NCBI RefSeq assembly: GCF_009758205.1
Contig: NZ_WRXN01000005.1
Span: 372,001-436,000, forward strand
Length of the DNA: 64,000 nucleotides
Origin: Chitinophaga tropicalis
GTDB taxonomy: Bacteria; Bacteroidota; Bacteroidia; Chitinophagales; Chitinophagaceae
Reading direction: 5' to 3'
Positions 18,676-27,478 of this stretch are shown in pieces. Below the pieces are notes generated by a model that ran no database searches, was not told where the DNA came from, and saw nothing but the letters and a program-made list of their open reading frames with translations. The translations under genes were made by a program, and so were the position numbers. Position 1 is the stretch's first letter. Every line of letters starts with the position of its first letter.

Positions 18676-20640
18676 ATGAAACGTGTTCTTATTGTTGCCT
18701 CCATGCTGGTAATGTGTGCCTGCAGGTTATATGCCCAAACCTATACGCCGGTTGCCGTAACGGGTTTCAACAATGATGCTGTTGCCGAGACAGGCACAGA
18801 TGCCCTGGCCGTTACTACTACAGGTCTTGACAAACAGGATAAGCTCTTATATACGCAGGGCTTTGCGGCTACCAACAGCTTACAGGCGGGAATACCGGAT
18901 AATGGTATCCTGTCCAATGGCCTGCGTACATATCAGCTGGCGGATTATACAGCTAATAACTGTCTGTACCTCTCAGATGGCGGTGCGGCTGTCAACAGTG
19001 CTGCTGCCGGTTTTCTCAGTCTTGTTACCCCGGCTGCATACAGCAAACTGAGTTTTCTCTGTTTTTCTACCGAACAGAAAAGTACGCTTACCATCACACT
19101 CCACTTTACTGACGGTACGGCGGCAGATGCAGGCACATTCACGATACTGGACTGGTTTGGCGGTACTAATCCTATCTTTAATTCCTATGGACGTGTGGCG
19201 CGTATCAGTGCTCCGCCTTATAATGTAGAAGGGCTTCCAAGTAATGATCCCCGCATGTATGCCATTGATATTACACCTGCCTGTGAAGATCAGCCCAAGC
19301 TGCTGGAATCTATCCAGGTAGATTATATCAGCGGCACTGACGTAGATCCTGTTAACGGTGGTTCCAGGGCGGTATTCCTGGCAGTGGCAGGTATATCTTA
19401 CCAGCCTGTTGCGCTGACGGCTGAAACCACGCAGGCCACCTGTGGCAATGCCAACGGCAGTATTTCGCTGTCTGTTACCAGCGGGCTGGCGCCTTTCAGT
19501 TATGAATGGAGCACTACTCCTGCTCAGACCACTGCCACGGCCACAGATCTTGCTGCAGGCAGTTACAGCTGTGTTGTTAAAGATGCCAACGGATGCCCTG
19601 TATCTTTCAGTGCAGATGTGATCGAGCAGTCTACCATTCTCCTGAAGGCCCTGGCTAAACCTGCGGCTATCTGTACGGGTAGTTCTACTACTATTTATGC
19701 GGTGCCTACCGGTGGACGGCTGGTTAAATACACCTGGGAGCCGGGAGCGTTACCAGATTCCAGTGCAATAGTTACGCCTGCAGTTACTACTATGTACAGG
19801 GTAACCGGTGAAGATGCCAATGGTTGTAATGTGATAGATAGCGTAGAAATAACTGTGACAGAAAAGCCTGAGGCGCCGGTAATTTCCCCGCTCAGCATCT
19901 GTCCTGACAGTACTGCCACTTTAACTATCAGCAATGCTATTCCTCCTTTTATCTATAACTGGTATACCTTCCCATCCGGAGGCAGCATTGCCGGTACAGG
20001 AAGTACATATACTACGCCGGGCATTACAGATGAGACCACTTTCTATGCAGAAGCTGTGAACAATGGCTGTACCAGTAACCGTTCTGCTGTAACTGTCACT
20101 CCATTTGAAGTAGTGGCTGTTCCTGTTATAAAAGCAGATAATATCACTACCAGCGGCGTTACTTTTACCTGGGCGCCGGTACCGGATGCTACGGGGTACC
20201 TGGTATCTGTGGATAATGGTCCGTATGTAACGCCCAGTTCAGGTAGTCAGGGTACCAGTCATGAAGTATCGGGCCTGAAGCAGGAAACAGTTACTATCCG
20301 GGTTATTGCGCTGGGAGCGCTGGCTTGCCAGAATAGTATTCCAGGGGAGGCTGTGGCTAAGCTGAAGCCTGGTCAGATCTTTATTCCTAATGCGTTTACG
20401 CCGAACGGCGATGGGTTGAATGATTATTTCAGGCCGGAGGGGACGACTATTTCCAGTATACTGCTGCGGGTATTTAACCAGTGGGGAGAGATGATATACC
20501 AGACCAGTGATCTGAAAGGATGGGATGGGACTTATAAAGGAAAGATGCAGCCCAGCGGGGTGTATACATATACGGTGAAGGTTGTGCTTAATAATAAAGA
20601 GGAGATTGTCAGGAAAGGGGCGATCAATTTATTGAGATAA
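18676..20640 (+). CDS. Paralogous secreted protein with type B T9SS sorting domain
   Basis: 654 residues. Signal peptide about 1-20 (ends LYAQ). The N-terminal about 220 residues are clearly paralogous to the preceding gene (TYTPVAVTGFNNDAVAETGT versus TYSPVAITGYNNDIVAETGT). The middle part has SprB-like and Ig-like repeats (GNANGSISLSVTSGLAPFSY) and a fibronectin-like module, with no PKD consensus WDFGDG. The C-terminal sorting domain starts IPNAFTPNGDGLNDYF (about 574). The gene follows its paralogue by 31 bp and is surely co-transcribed. Probably a surface protein working with, or instead of, its neighbour. Confidence 0.88.
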   Translation: MKRVLIVASMLVMCACRLYAQTYTPVAVTGFNNDAVAETGTDALAVTTTGLDKQDKLLYTQGFAATNSLQAGIPDNGILSNGLRTYQLADYTANNCLYLSDGGAAVNSAAAGFLSLVTPAAYSKLSFLCFSTEQKSTLTITLHFTDGTAADAGTFTILDWFGGTNPIFNSYGRVARISAPPYNVEGLPSNDPRMYAIDITPACEDQPKLLESIQVDYISGTDVDPVNGGSRAVFLAVAGISYQPVALTAETTQATCGNANGSISLSVTSGLAPFSYEWSTTPAQTTATATDLAAGSYSCVVKDANGCPVSFSADVIEQSTILLKALAKPAAICTGSSTTIYAVPTGGRLVKYTWEPGALPDSSAIVTPAVTTMYRVTGEDANGCNVIDSVEITVTEKPEAPVISPLSICPDSTATLTISNAIPPFIYNWYTFPSGGSIAGTGSTYTTPGITDETTFYAEAVNNGCTSNRSAVTVTPFEVVAVPVIKADNITTSGVTFTWAPVPDATGYLVSVDNGPYVTPSSGSQGTSHEVSGLKQETVTIRVIALGALACQNSIPGEAVAKLKPGQIFIPNAFTPNGDGLNDYFRPEGTTISSILLRVFNQWGEMIYQTSDLKGWDGTYKGKMQPSGVYTYTVKVVLNNKEEIVRKGAINLLR

Positions 20641-20656
20641 ATGGGTAGTAATAGAA

Positions 20657-20818
20657 CTGCTCAAAAAAAAGAGGATGTATCAAAAATAAATAAACGTCCT
20701 GAGTATCGCTTATATGACTACCTGAGTCCATCAGGTATCCGAATAAAAAGAGCCTGTATCATACTTTTGATACAGGCTCTTTTTTTTGAGAGAGAGCTGG
20801 CCGGCGGTCAGTTATAAA
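20657..20818 (+). repeat. Inverted-repeat element B of the TTGCTCA...TGAGAG family
   Basis: Starts CTGCTCAAAAAAAAGAG and ends CTCTTTTTTTTGAGAGAG. A second hairpin TGGCC-GGC-GGTCA (20798-20810) and GTTATAAAT follow, matching the order of parts in the elements at 2024 and 15217. Inside, a small hairpin TACCTGA-GTCCA-TCAGGTA (about 20719-20737) is present. The left arm (AGAGGATGTATCA) is a near copy of the 5' arm of the terminator hairpin (AGAGCCTGTATCA), so both could pair with the same 3' arm. Confidence 0.6.
20749..20787 (+). terminator. Terminator of the two PKD-protein genes
   Basis: A perfect 13-bp stem AGAGCCTGTATCA (20749-20761) with TGATACAGGCTCT (20768-20780), followed by seven T. It lies 108 bp after the stop of the second gene and forms the right end of repeat element B. 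Confidence 0.85.
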
Positions 20819-20981
20819 TAAAAAGCGAAAAAAGTATGTGTATTTGAGAAAATTATGAGAGCTATTTAGCCCAATATCTGATTCCTTAGTACTGGCATCA
20901 TAATTACAGACAGTCAGTAATACTAATCACAAGACTTTACGGCGCGTTATCCCATTTTCCACGTTAAAATCAGGCACTTAT

Positions 20982-20997
20982 ATGCAAACGTTTGCAT
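20982..20997 (+). promoter_or_regulatory. LacI-family-type operator upstream of susC
   Basis: ATGCAAACGTTTGCAT is a perfect 16-bp palindrome with the central CG of LacI/GalR operators, 87 bp before the susC ATG. No LacI-family gene is present in the window, so the regulator would be encoded elsewhere. Confidence 0.65.
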
Positions 20998-21083
20998 TAC
21001 TGCAAGGTTGTTACCCGTGACTTCTTTTCTCTTGCAGCTGTTAATCCGCCAGGCATGTTTTCTATCACTTAAATCCATACGTT

Positions 21084-24000
21084 ATGATTAATGCTCACAG
21101 CCCACGCATCAGGCTATTGTTCCTGTGCATCACATTGATTTTTACCTGGACGGCAGCCGTACATGCCCAGGTCCGGACAATAACCGGAATAATTACACGT
21201 GACAGCGATCAGCAGCCCATCCCCGGAGCTACTATAAGAGTAAAAGGTAGTAACACCGGGACATCTACAGATGATAAGGGCCGCTATTCCCTGGCCAATG
21301 TGCCCGTTAATGCAACATTGGTTGTTACCGTTCTCGGTTTCCAGACACAGGAGTTACCTGTAAATGGCCGCCAGCAGATAAATATTTCGCTTGCGGAAAG
21401 CAGTAAAGGATTGAACGAAGTACTTGTAGTTGGTTATGGCACCCAGAAAAAGAGTGACCTGACAGGTGCTGTTGCTACGGTGAATGGCACCGAACTGAAT
21501 AAAAGGATAGCTACAGATCCTGTGCAGCTGTTGCAGGGCAAACTGCCCGGGCTATCTCTCACACAAGGCTCCGGTGAAGCGGGGAATGAAGGCTCTGTGC
21601 TGCGGGTCAGAGGGCTGGGCACTTACAGCTCGGCAGGAAGCAGCCCCCTGGTAATTGTTGACGGTATACCGGGAAGCCTCACCGTGCTTGACCCGCAGAA
21701 TATAGAGTCTGTTACATTGCTGAAGGACGCTGCATCTGCCGCTATTTATGGTACAAGGGCAGCCAATGGTGTGATACTGGTGACCACCAAACAAGGGAAA
21801 AGCGGGCGGTTCCAGTTGTCATACGACTACAGTCTTGGCATCACCCAACCCACGGCCCTGCCTGATAACCTGATCTATAATTCTGCACAGTATATGCGGA
21901 TGTACAACCAGGCGGCCGTCAATTCTGGTTATCCTAACCGTTTTACTGCCGACATGATCGCCGCCTATACCAATCCTTCTGATCCTGTCCGGTACCCTGA
22001 TTTCAACTGGCTGGATGCTGTTATGAGGACGGTGCAGGTGCAAACACATCATATAGGGATGACGGGCGGCAGTAATGGTACTGTATATAATGTTGGTCTT
22101 GGTTATGTAGATCAGCCGGATATCATGATCGGGTTTTCGTACAAAAAATATAACCTGCAGTTTACCCTGAATTCGAAGATCACTGACTGGGCAACTTTTG
22201 GTTCCAGCGTTACGCTTAATTATGGGAAAAGAGAGTATGCCTCCAGGGGTAGCCAGGATATGTTCCTGTCCACGCTCTCTCAATCGCCTATGTACGGTCC
22301 TAAACTGCCTGATGGCAGCGGACGTTATGTAAACTCAATTTACCCCAGTGTACAAACGCCTAATAAAAATCCTGTTGCTATTGCAGAGAATGCACTTGTG
22401 AACAGCAATGAGTACAACCTGCAAAGCAGCCTGTTCCTGAATATCCGTCTCTTAAAGGGCCTGGAATGGAGAACAAGCGGAGGACTTAATTTCAATTACG
22501 AAAAGATATATGACTTCAAACCTGTGATAAACCAGTATAACTGGTTCGCCAAACTGACAGATGCACCCGAACGTACACTGGACGTGAACGGGCAGGGGCT
22601 TGTGGTTACAGATAATAACACGCTTTACCCGGTTGGATATACCCAGCTTACGTATACCAAAGCGTTTAACCGGCATAATACTAAGCTGCTGGTGGGTACC
22701 CAGGCAGAATACAATAAATCACAACGACTGGCAGGCAGCCGTAATACCCCTTTCCCCAGTAATAGTCTGCATGAACTGAATGCAGGGCCTGCGGGTTCCC
22801 AGATTGCAACCGGTACTTCGTCGGAATGGGCTTTACGCTCCTATTACGGAAGGCTGAATTATGACTATGCTGAAAAATACCTGCTGGAGGTTAATGCCCG
22901 TTATGATGCTTCTTCCCGTTTTCCACCCAATAACCGCTGGGGACTTTTTCCGTCTGTTTCAGCCGGCTGGGTGCTGACACGGGAACAGTTCCTTCATAAC
23001 ATTTCATGGCTGAATAATCTTAAGCTGCGTGGATCGTGGGGAAAGCTGGGGAACCAGAACATAGGTAACTATCCTTACCAGGATGTGTACACAAGCCAGA
23101 ACTCCTATAACTCCAATACGGGTTATGCTTATTCTTTTTCCGGTAACACCCTGAGCTCAGGTGTGGCGCAGAATGGGCTGACAGATCAGAACATTATGTG
23201 GGAGACCACCCGCATTTTTAATGTTGGTGCAGATATCACGTTGTTCAATAAACTTGATATGACCCTGGAGTGGTATAATAAACTGACATATGATATCCTG
23301 TATACACCATTAATTCCTGCATACATTGGCTTGAATGCGCCTACTCTTAACCAGGGTAAAATGAAGAATACGGGGCTGGAAGCCTCCTTTCAGTATACAG
23401 ATAACATAGGTAATGTAAGGTTTTCTGCAGGAGGTACTTTTCAGACAAATAGGAACAGGGTGATCAAGTTTGGCGCACCATCCATCAATACAGGAAATAA
23501 TACCATCATCAAGGAAGGGCTGCCATATGGAAGCTTTTACATGTATGAGTATGCAGGGATATTCCAGTCGGCCGGGGAAATTGCCCGCTCTCCTATTCAG
23601 CAGTACAACCCTCAACCCGGGTATCTGAAATTCAAAGATGTAACCGGCAACGATACTGTTAATGCCAGTGACAGGGTTATTGTGCCAGGGGTTTTCCCAA
23701 AGTTTGATTATTCCTTTAATGCAAGCGCCTCCTGGAAGAATTTTGATATCTCTGTTTTCTTTTATGGCTCTTATGGGCAGAAACTGTTTGTGAATGGTTG
23801 GGGTGTTCAGCCGTTTAACCAGGGTTCTCCCCCATCGACAGACTGGCTGAATGCATGGACGCCGGAAAAGCCCAGCACGACTATGCCGCTGCTCTATATT
23901 ACCGGGCAGGGGAATGCCAGCAGTAATATAAGCACTGCATCTACCTATTATCTGAAAGGAGCTTCTTTTTTAAGGCTTAAGAATATGCAGATAGGGTACA

Positions 24001-24185
24001 CGTTTCCTGCATCTATTGTGAAGCGGGTGGCGCTCAGCAGTTTACGTGTGTTCTTTGCCGGCGACAACCTGCTTACCTTCACCGGTTTTTCAGGACTTGA
24101 TCCGGAAAGGGTGTCCAGTAACACAAGGTTTGTAGCACATCCACAGAACCAGGTATTTGCTTTCGGTATCAAAGCAGCTTTCTAA
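21084..24185 (+). CDS. SusC/RagA-type TonB-dependent outer-membrane transporter
   Basis: 1033 residues. Signal peptide about 1-28 (ends VHAQ), then a carboxypeptidase-regulatory-like domain (about 31-110: ITGIITRDSDQQPIPGATI), the plug domain (about 120-235, including DPQNIESVTLLKDAASAAIYG) and a large beta barrel ending in a terminal aromatic (FGIKAAF). It would import oligosaccharides or similar ligands together with the SusD lipoprotein encoded 21 bp downstream. It has no STN domain, unlike the second SusC in the window, so it should not signal to a FecR/sigma pair; the upstream LacI-type operator suggests repression by a soluble regulator instead. Confidence 0.94.
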   Translation: MINAHSPRIRLLFLCITLIFTWTAAVHAQVRTITGIITRDSDQQPIPGATIRVKGSNTGTSTDDKGRYSLANVPVNATLVVTVLGFQTQELPVNGRQQINISLAESSKGLNEVLVVGYGTQKKSDLTGAVATVNGTELNKRIATDPVQLLQGKLPGLSLTQGSGEAGNEGSVLRVRGLGTYSSAGSSPLVIVDGIPGSLTVLDPQNIESVTLLKDAASAAIYGTRAANGVILVTTKQGKSGRFQLSYDYSLGITQPTALPDNLIYNSAQYMRMYNQAAVNSGYPNRFTADMIAAYTNPSDPVRYPDFNWLDAVMRTVQVQTHHIGMTGGSNGTVYNVGLGYVDQPDIMIGFSYKKYNLQFTLNSKITDWATFGSSVTLNYGKREYASRGSQDMFLSTLSQSPMYGPKLPDGSGRYVNSIYPSVQTPNKNPVAIAENALVNSNEYNLQSSLFLNIRLLKGLEWRTSGGLNFNYEKIYDFKPVINQYNWFAKLTDAPERTLDVNGQGLVVTDNNTLYPVGYTQLTYTKAFNRHNTKLLVGTQAEYNKSQRLAGSRNTPFPSNSLHELNAGPAGSQIATGTSSEWALRSYYGRLNYDYAEKYLLEVNARYDASSRFPPNNRWGLFPSVSAGWVLTREQFLHNISWLNNLKLRGSWGKLGNQNIGNYPYQDVYTSQNSYNSNTGYAYSFSGNTLSSGVAQNGLTDQNIMWETTRIFNVGADITLFNKLDMTLEWYNKLTYDILYTPLIPAYIGLNAPTLNQGKMKNTGLEASFQYTDNIGNVRFSAGGTFQTNRNRVIKFGAPSINTGNNTIIKEGLPYGSFYMYEYAGIFQSAGEIARSPIQQYNPQPGYLKFKDVTGNDTVNASDRVIVPGVFPKFDYSFNASASWKNFDISVFFYGSYGQKLFVNGWGVQPFNQGSPPSTDWLNAWTPEKPSTTMPLLYITGQGNASSNISTASTYYLKGASFLRLKNMQIGYTFPASIVKRVALSSLRVFFAGDNLLTFTGFSGLDPERVSSNTRFVAHPQNQVFAFGIKAAF

Positions 24186-24206
24186 AACAGTTTAATCTTA
24201 AAAAAA

Positions 24207-25733
24207 ATGAAGTACGATATAAAACACCGGACCATCCTGTTGATGGTACTGATAGCTCTTTATAGTTGCGGGAAGGATTTTCTGAACCGGAATCCGCTGG
24301 ATCAGCAGTCGTCCGGAACTTTCTGGAAGACCAAAGCTGATGCAGACCAGGCGTTGACTGCCATTTACAGTTACCTGATACAGGGATACAATTATACCAA
24401 TTCCACCAATACCGGTCAGGGATGGGGCGCTGGTACACCGTATTGGGAGACGCTGACAGACAATGCGTACAGCGGGGCTTTTTCAAATGTTGCCACTGGT
24501 GCTATAGAAGCTACTACAGGCACTATTCAGTCTGATGCGTATAATACGTCATACAAGGCAATAGAAGCCTGTAATATATTCATGGCCAATATTGCCAAAG
24601 TAACGATGGATGATACGGAGAGGAATACCTATATAGCAGAGGTAAGGTTCATACGCGGATACTATTACTTTCTGCTGGCGCAGTTATATGGGGATGCTGT
24701 GCTGACCTTTCAGCCATTGGGTAAGGAACCGGCATCCTATCAGCTGGGAAGAGCGCCGAAAGCAGTGGTGCTGGACTCTGTAATGAGCGACTTCCGCTTT
24801 GCTGCTGCCAATCTTCCGAATACGTCTTATAAGGGGCATGTGGTGAGGGGTACTGCCCTGGGATATATAACAAAGCTGTTCCTCACTGTTCATAACTTCC
24901 AGGAGGCTGCTGCCACAGCTAAAACGATCATGACAGAAGGCAGGTTCAGTTTGTATGCAGGTGGTTACCGGAAATTATTCCTGAAGCCCGGGCAGGAGAA
25001 TAACCCGGAAATTATGTTCTCCGGCCGTTACCAGGTACCGAATGCTTATAGCCCTGCAGATTACCTGTATACCTATAGTTCAAGCCTTCAGCCGCTGGGT
25101 TACCTGGTGAATGACTATGAGTGTACAGATGGCCTGCCTATTACCAGTTCACCTTTATATAATCCTGCCAATCCGTATAATAACAGGGACCCGCGGTTGC
25201 TGGCAACTATATTGGTGCCTGGTGTATTGTACAAAGGAGGTATTGCTTTTGATCCTGCTGCTATTGGCGCTTCGGCTGGTTTCCTGAATAAAAAAGGAGT
25301 TGATTCTACCCGTGCAACTGTTATAGGTACACAGAGTGACCAGGACTGGGTATATCTGCGTTATGCGGATGTATTGCTTATGTATGCGGAAGCACAGAAT
25401 GAAGTTGTTGGCGCTGATGCGAGTGTGTATGATGCGGTGAATGCTGTGCGTACCCGTGTGGGGATGCCGGTAGTGGCGGCGGGGTTATCAAGGGATGCTA
25501 TGCGTACTGTTATTCGTCATGAGAGAAGGATTGAGCTGGCAATGGAAGGGCAGCGGTATTTTGATCTGAAACGCTGGGGAACTGACAGGATTGTTATTCC
25601 CGGGGTGAAAGATCCCAGTGGTGCTTTAAGGACCTTTCCGTTGCGGGATACGTTGTGGCCGGTGCCACAGTCAGAAATGGATATAGCTGCTGCTTATGGT
25701 AATGAGATATTCAGGCAGACGGCTGGCTGGTAG
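24207..25733 (+). CDS. SusD/RagB-type surface lipoprotein
   Basis: 508 residues. Lipobox LYSC with Cys21. SusD landmarks: DFLNRNPLDQ near the N-terminus, the TPR-like helices with AEVRFIRGYYYFLLAQLYG (about 146-164), YADVLLMYAEAQNE (about 390), and the C-terminal HERRIELAMEGQRYFDLKRWG (about 436-456). It forms the lid over the SusC barrel and binds the ligand. No glycosidase, polysaccharide lyase or other enzyme follows in this unit, so the substrate cannot be deduced. Confidence 0.94.
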   Translation: MKYDIKHRTILLMVLIALYSCGKDFLNRNPLDQQSSGTFWKTKADADQALTAIYSYLIQGYNYTNSTNTGQGWGAGTPYWETLTDNAYSGAFSNVATGAIEATTGTIQSDAYNTSYKAIEACNIFMANIAKVTMDDTERNTYIAEVRFIRGYYYFLLAQLYGDAVLTFQPLGKEPASYQLGRAPKAVVLDSVMSDFRFAAANLPNTSYKGHVVRGTALGYITKLFLTVHNFQEAAATAKTIMTEGRFSLYAGGYRKLFLKPGQENNPEIMFSGRYQVPNAYSPADYLYTYSSSLQPLGYLVNDYECTDGLPITSSPLYNPANPYNNRDPRLLATILVPGVLYKGGIAFDPAAIGASAGFLNKKGVDSTRATVIGTQSDQDWVYLRYADVLLMYAEAQNEVVGADASVYDAVNAVRTRVGMPVVAAGLSRDAMRTVIRHERRIELAMEGQRYFDLKRWGTDRIVIPGVKDPSGALRTFPLRDTLWPVPQSEMDIAAAYGNEIFRQTAGW

Positions 25734-25747
25734 TATTTATAAAAAAA

Positions 25748-25783
25748 TGATGACCGGTTAAAGTGTTTCTTTGCCGGTCATCA
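25748..25783 (+). terminator. Hairpin after susD
   Basis: A perfect 10-bp stem TGATGACCGG (25748-25757) with CCGGTCATCA (25774-25783), loop of 16, starting 14 bp after the susD stop. No T run follows, so termination strength is uncertain. Confidence 0.5.
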
Positions 25784-25890
25784 AATTCTTTGAATTTTAC
25801 AATTATTCATTTGAATGGAACAATAAAGAACACCCTTAATCTTATCAACTTTGCATTAGAATTTACGGAACTCAGCAGGAAGTAAAAATA

Positions 25891-25922
25891 AAAAGGACCA
25901 CGTTTTTAGCAGGGGTCCTTTT
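25891..25922 (+). terminator. Hairpin in the efflux operon leader
   Basis: A 9-bp stem AAAAGGACC (25891-25899) with GGTCCTTTT (25914-25922). The T run is part of the stem, giving a terminator-like structure about 155 bp before the TolC start; it may end read-through from susD or attenuate the operon. Confidence 0.45.
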
Positions 25923-26076
25923 GCTGTTTAATAAAGGCAATCGGAGTAAGGAAGGATTACCTCAGGTTAGAATACATTTCACGGGAATAAATCAACAGGG
26001 GCTCAAAAAGTTCCAGCAGGAAAAGCTATCCGGCCGGCCAACTCCAGAGCTAATGGTCAAACGCTCATTATTTATC

Positions 26077-27474
26077 ATGCAAAGAACAAGAACCGCAGGG
26101 CTTCTCTTCCTGTTACTATTGTACGGGGTTACAGGAGAACTGCATGCACAGATGCTGACTTTAAAGGATGCGGTACAAACGGCACTTACCAATTACGGAA
26201 CGATCAGGGCCAAGGCCAATTATGTCAACGCTTCAAAGTCGGCCGCCACACAGGCAAAGCGGGAGTACCTGCCTAACCTGAATCTTGCAGCGCAGCAGGA
26301 TTATGGCACAGTTAACTCATTATTCGGTCCGGCTTACGGCATTTTCGGGAATGCTGCATCTTCCGGTCCGACGCTCTCTTCCCAGAACTGGAACGCTGCT
26401 TTTGGGGCGCTTTACCTGGCTAATCTGAACTGGGATTTCTTTGCTTTTGGCCGGGCGAAGGAAAGGATCAAAACGGCGCAGGCGCAGGTGGCAAGAGATG
26501 AGTCAGACTGGCAGCAGGAGCAATTCCAGCAATCAGTAAAGGTGGCGGGCGCCTACCTGAACCTGCTGGCGGCACAGCGTCTTACAAGGTCCTGGCAGAA
26601 GAACCTGGAACGTGCGGACACTTTCCGCGCGGTGGTGGTGACAAGAGCCAGGAATGGGCTGATTGCCGGTGTGGATTCTACGCTGGCCAATGCCGAGGTT
26701 TCCAATGCAAGGATCTCTTACACTAAAGCAAAGGATTTTGAACAGACACAGGCCAACCAGCTGGCGCAGCTGATGGGTGTGCCTGTACAGGGCTTTGTAC
26801 TGGACACGCTGTTCATCGCCCGTATTCCTGCAGCCCTAACAGACAGGCCGGATACAACAAATGTGAAAGAGCATCCGATATTAAAATACTATGAGAACCG
26901 TATAAAGCTGAGCGATGAACAGGCCCGTTACATACATACTCAGAACTACCCGGTATTTTCTTTGTTCAGTGTTATGCAGTCAAGAGGTTCGGGCTTCAAC
27001 TCTGCCTATGCAACTGATCAGACAGCATATACAAAAGGGTACTGGGACGGTGTGAAACCCAACCGATCCAACTACCTGCTGGGTGTGGGAGTTAGCTGGA
27101 ACCTGACCTCGTTGCTGAGAGTGAAGCAGCAGTTCAATGCACAGCAGTTTACATCCAAAGGATTACAGGATGAATATGAACTGGCCCGTCAGCAACTTGT
27201 AGCCCAGCTTTCATTATCAGATAACAGGATCAAAAATGCCCTGGCCAACTATGCGGAAGCTCCTGTACAGGTGAGTGCTGCAACAGAAGCATATACACAG
27301 AGAACAGTTCTTTATAAGAACGGGCTGAACACTATTGTTGATGTAACACAGGTATTCTATACGCTGAACCGTGCGGAGACAGACCGTGACATAGCTTATA
27401 CCAATGTATGGCAGGCATTGTTACTGAAGGCTGCCGCCAGTGGCAACTTCTCTCTTTTTATCAATGAATTTTAA
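26077..27474 (+). CDS. TolC-family outer-membrane efflux protein
   Basis: About 465 residues from the ATG at 26077, which gives a clean signal peptide (MQRTRTAGLLFLLLLYG, cleaved after LHA); an ATG at 26053 is an alternative. The mature protein shows the duplicated coiled-coil/beta-barrel pattern of outer membrane efflux proteins, with LTLKDAVQTALTNYGTIRA at the start and the second repeat around YENRIKLSDEQARYI. It would form the outer-membrane exit duct for the RND pump encoded four bases downstream. Confidence 0.9.
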   Translation: MQRTRTAGLLFLLLLYGVTGELHAQMLTLKDAVQTALTNYGTIRAKANYVNASKSAATQAKREYLPNLNLAAQQDYGTVNSLFGPAYGIFGNAASSGPTLSSQNWNAAFGALYLANLNWDFFAFGRAKERIKTAQAQVARDESDWQQEQFQQSVKVAGAYLNLLAAQRLTRSWQKNLERADTFRAVVVTRARNGLIAGVDSTLANAEVSNARISYTKAKDFEQTQANQLAQLMGVPVQGFVLDTLFIARIPAALTDRPDTTNVKEHPILKYYENRIKLSDEQARYIHTQNYPVFSLFSVMQSRGSGFNSAYATDQTAYTKGYWDGVKPNRSNYLLGVGVSWNLTSLLRVKQQFNAQQFTSKGLQDEYELARQQLVAQLSLSDNRIKNALANYAEAPVQVSAATEAYTQRTVLYKNGLNTIVDVTQVFYTLNRAETDRDIAYTNVWQALLLKAAASGNFSLFINEF

Positions 27475-27478
27475 TTAG

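Larger units (their letters stand above)
20641..21083. other. Regulatory intergenic region before susC
   Basis: 443 bp. The left half is occupied by repeat element B with a strong terminator, the right half by the promoter region of the susC gene including a perfect LacI-type palindrome at 20982-20997. No open frame with coding character. Confidence 0.6.
25734..26076. other. Intergenic region between susD and the efflux operon
   Basis: 343 bp with two hairpins (listed separately) and no gene. A frame open from 25921 continues into the TolC gene but starts with TTG inside the second hairpin and lacks coding character. Confidence 0.5.
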
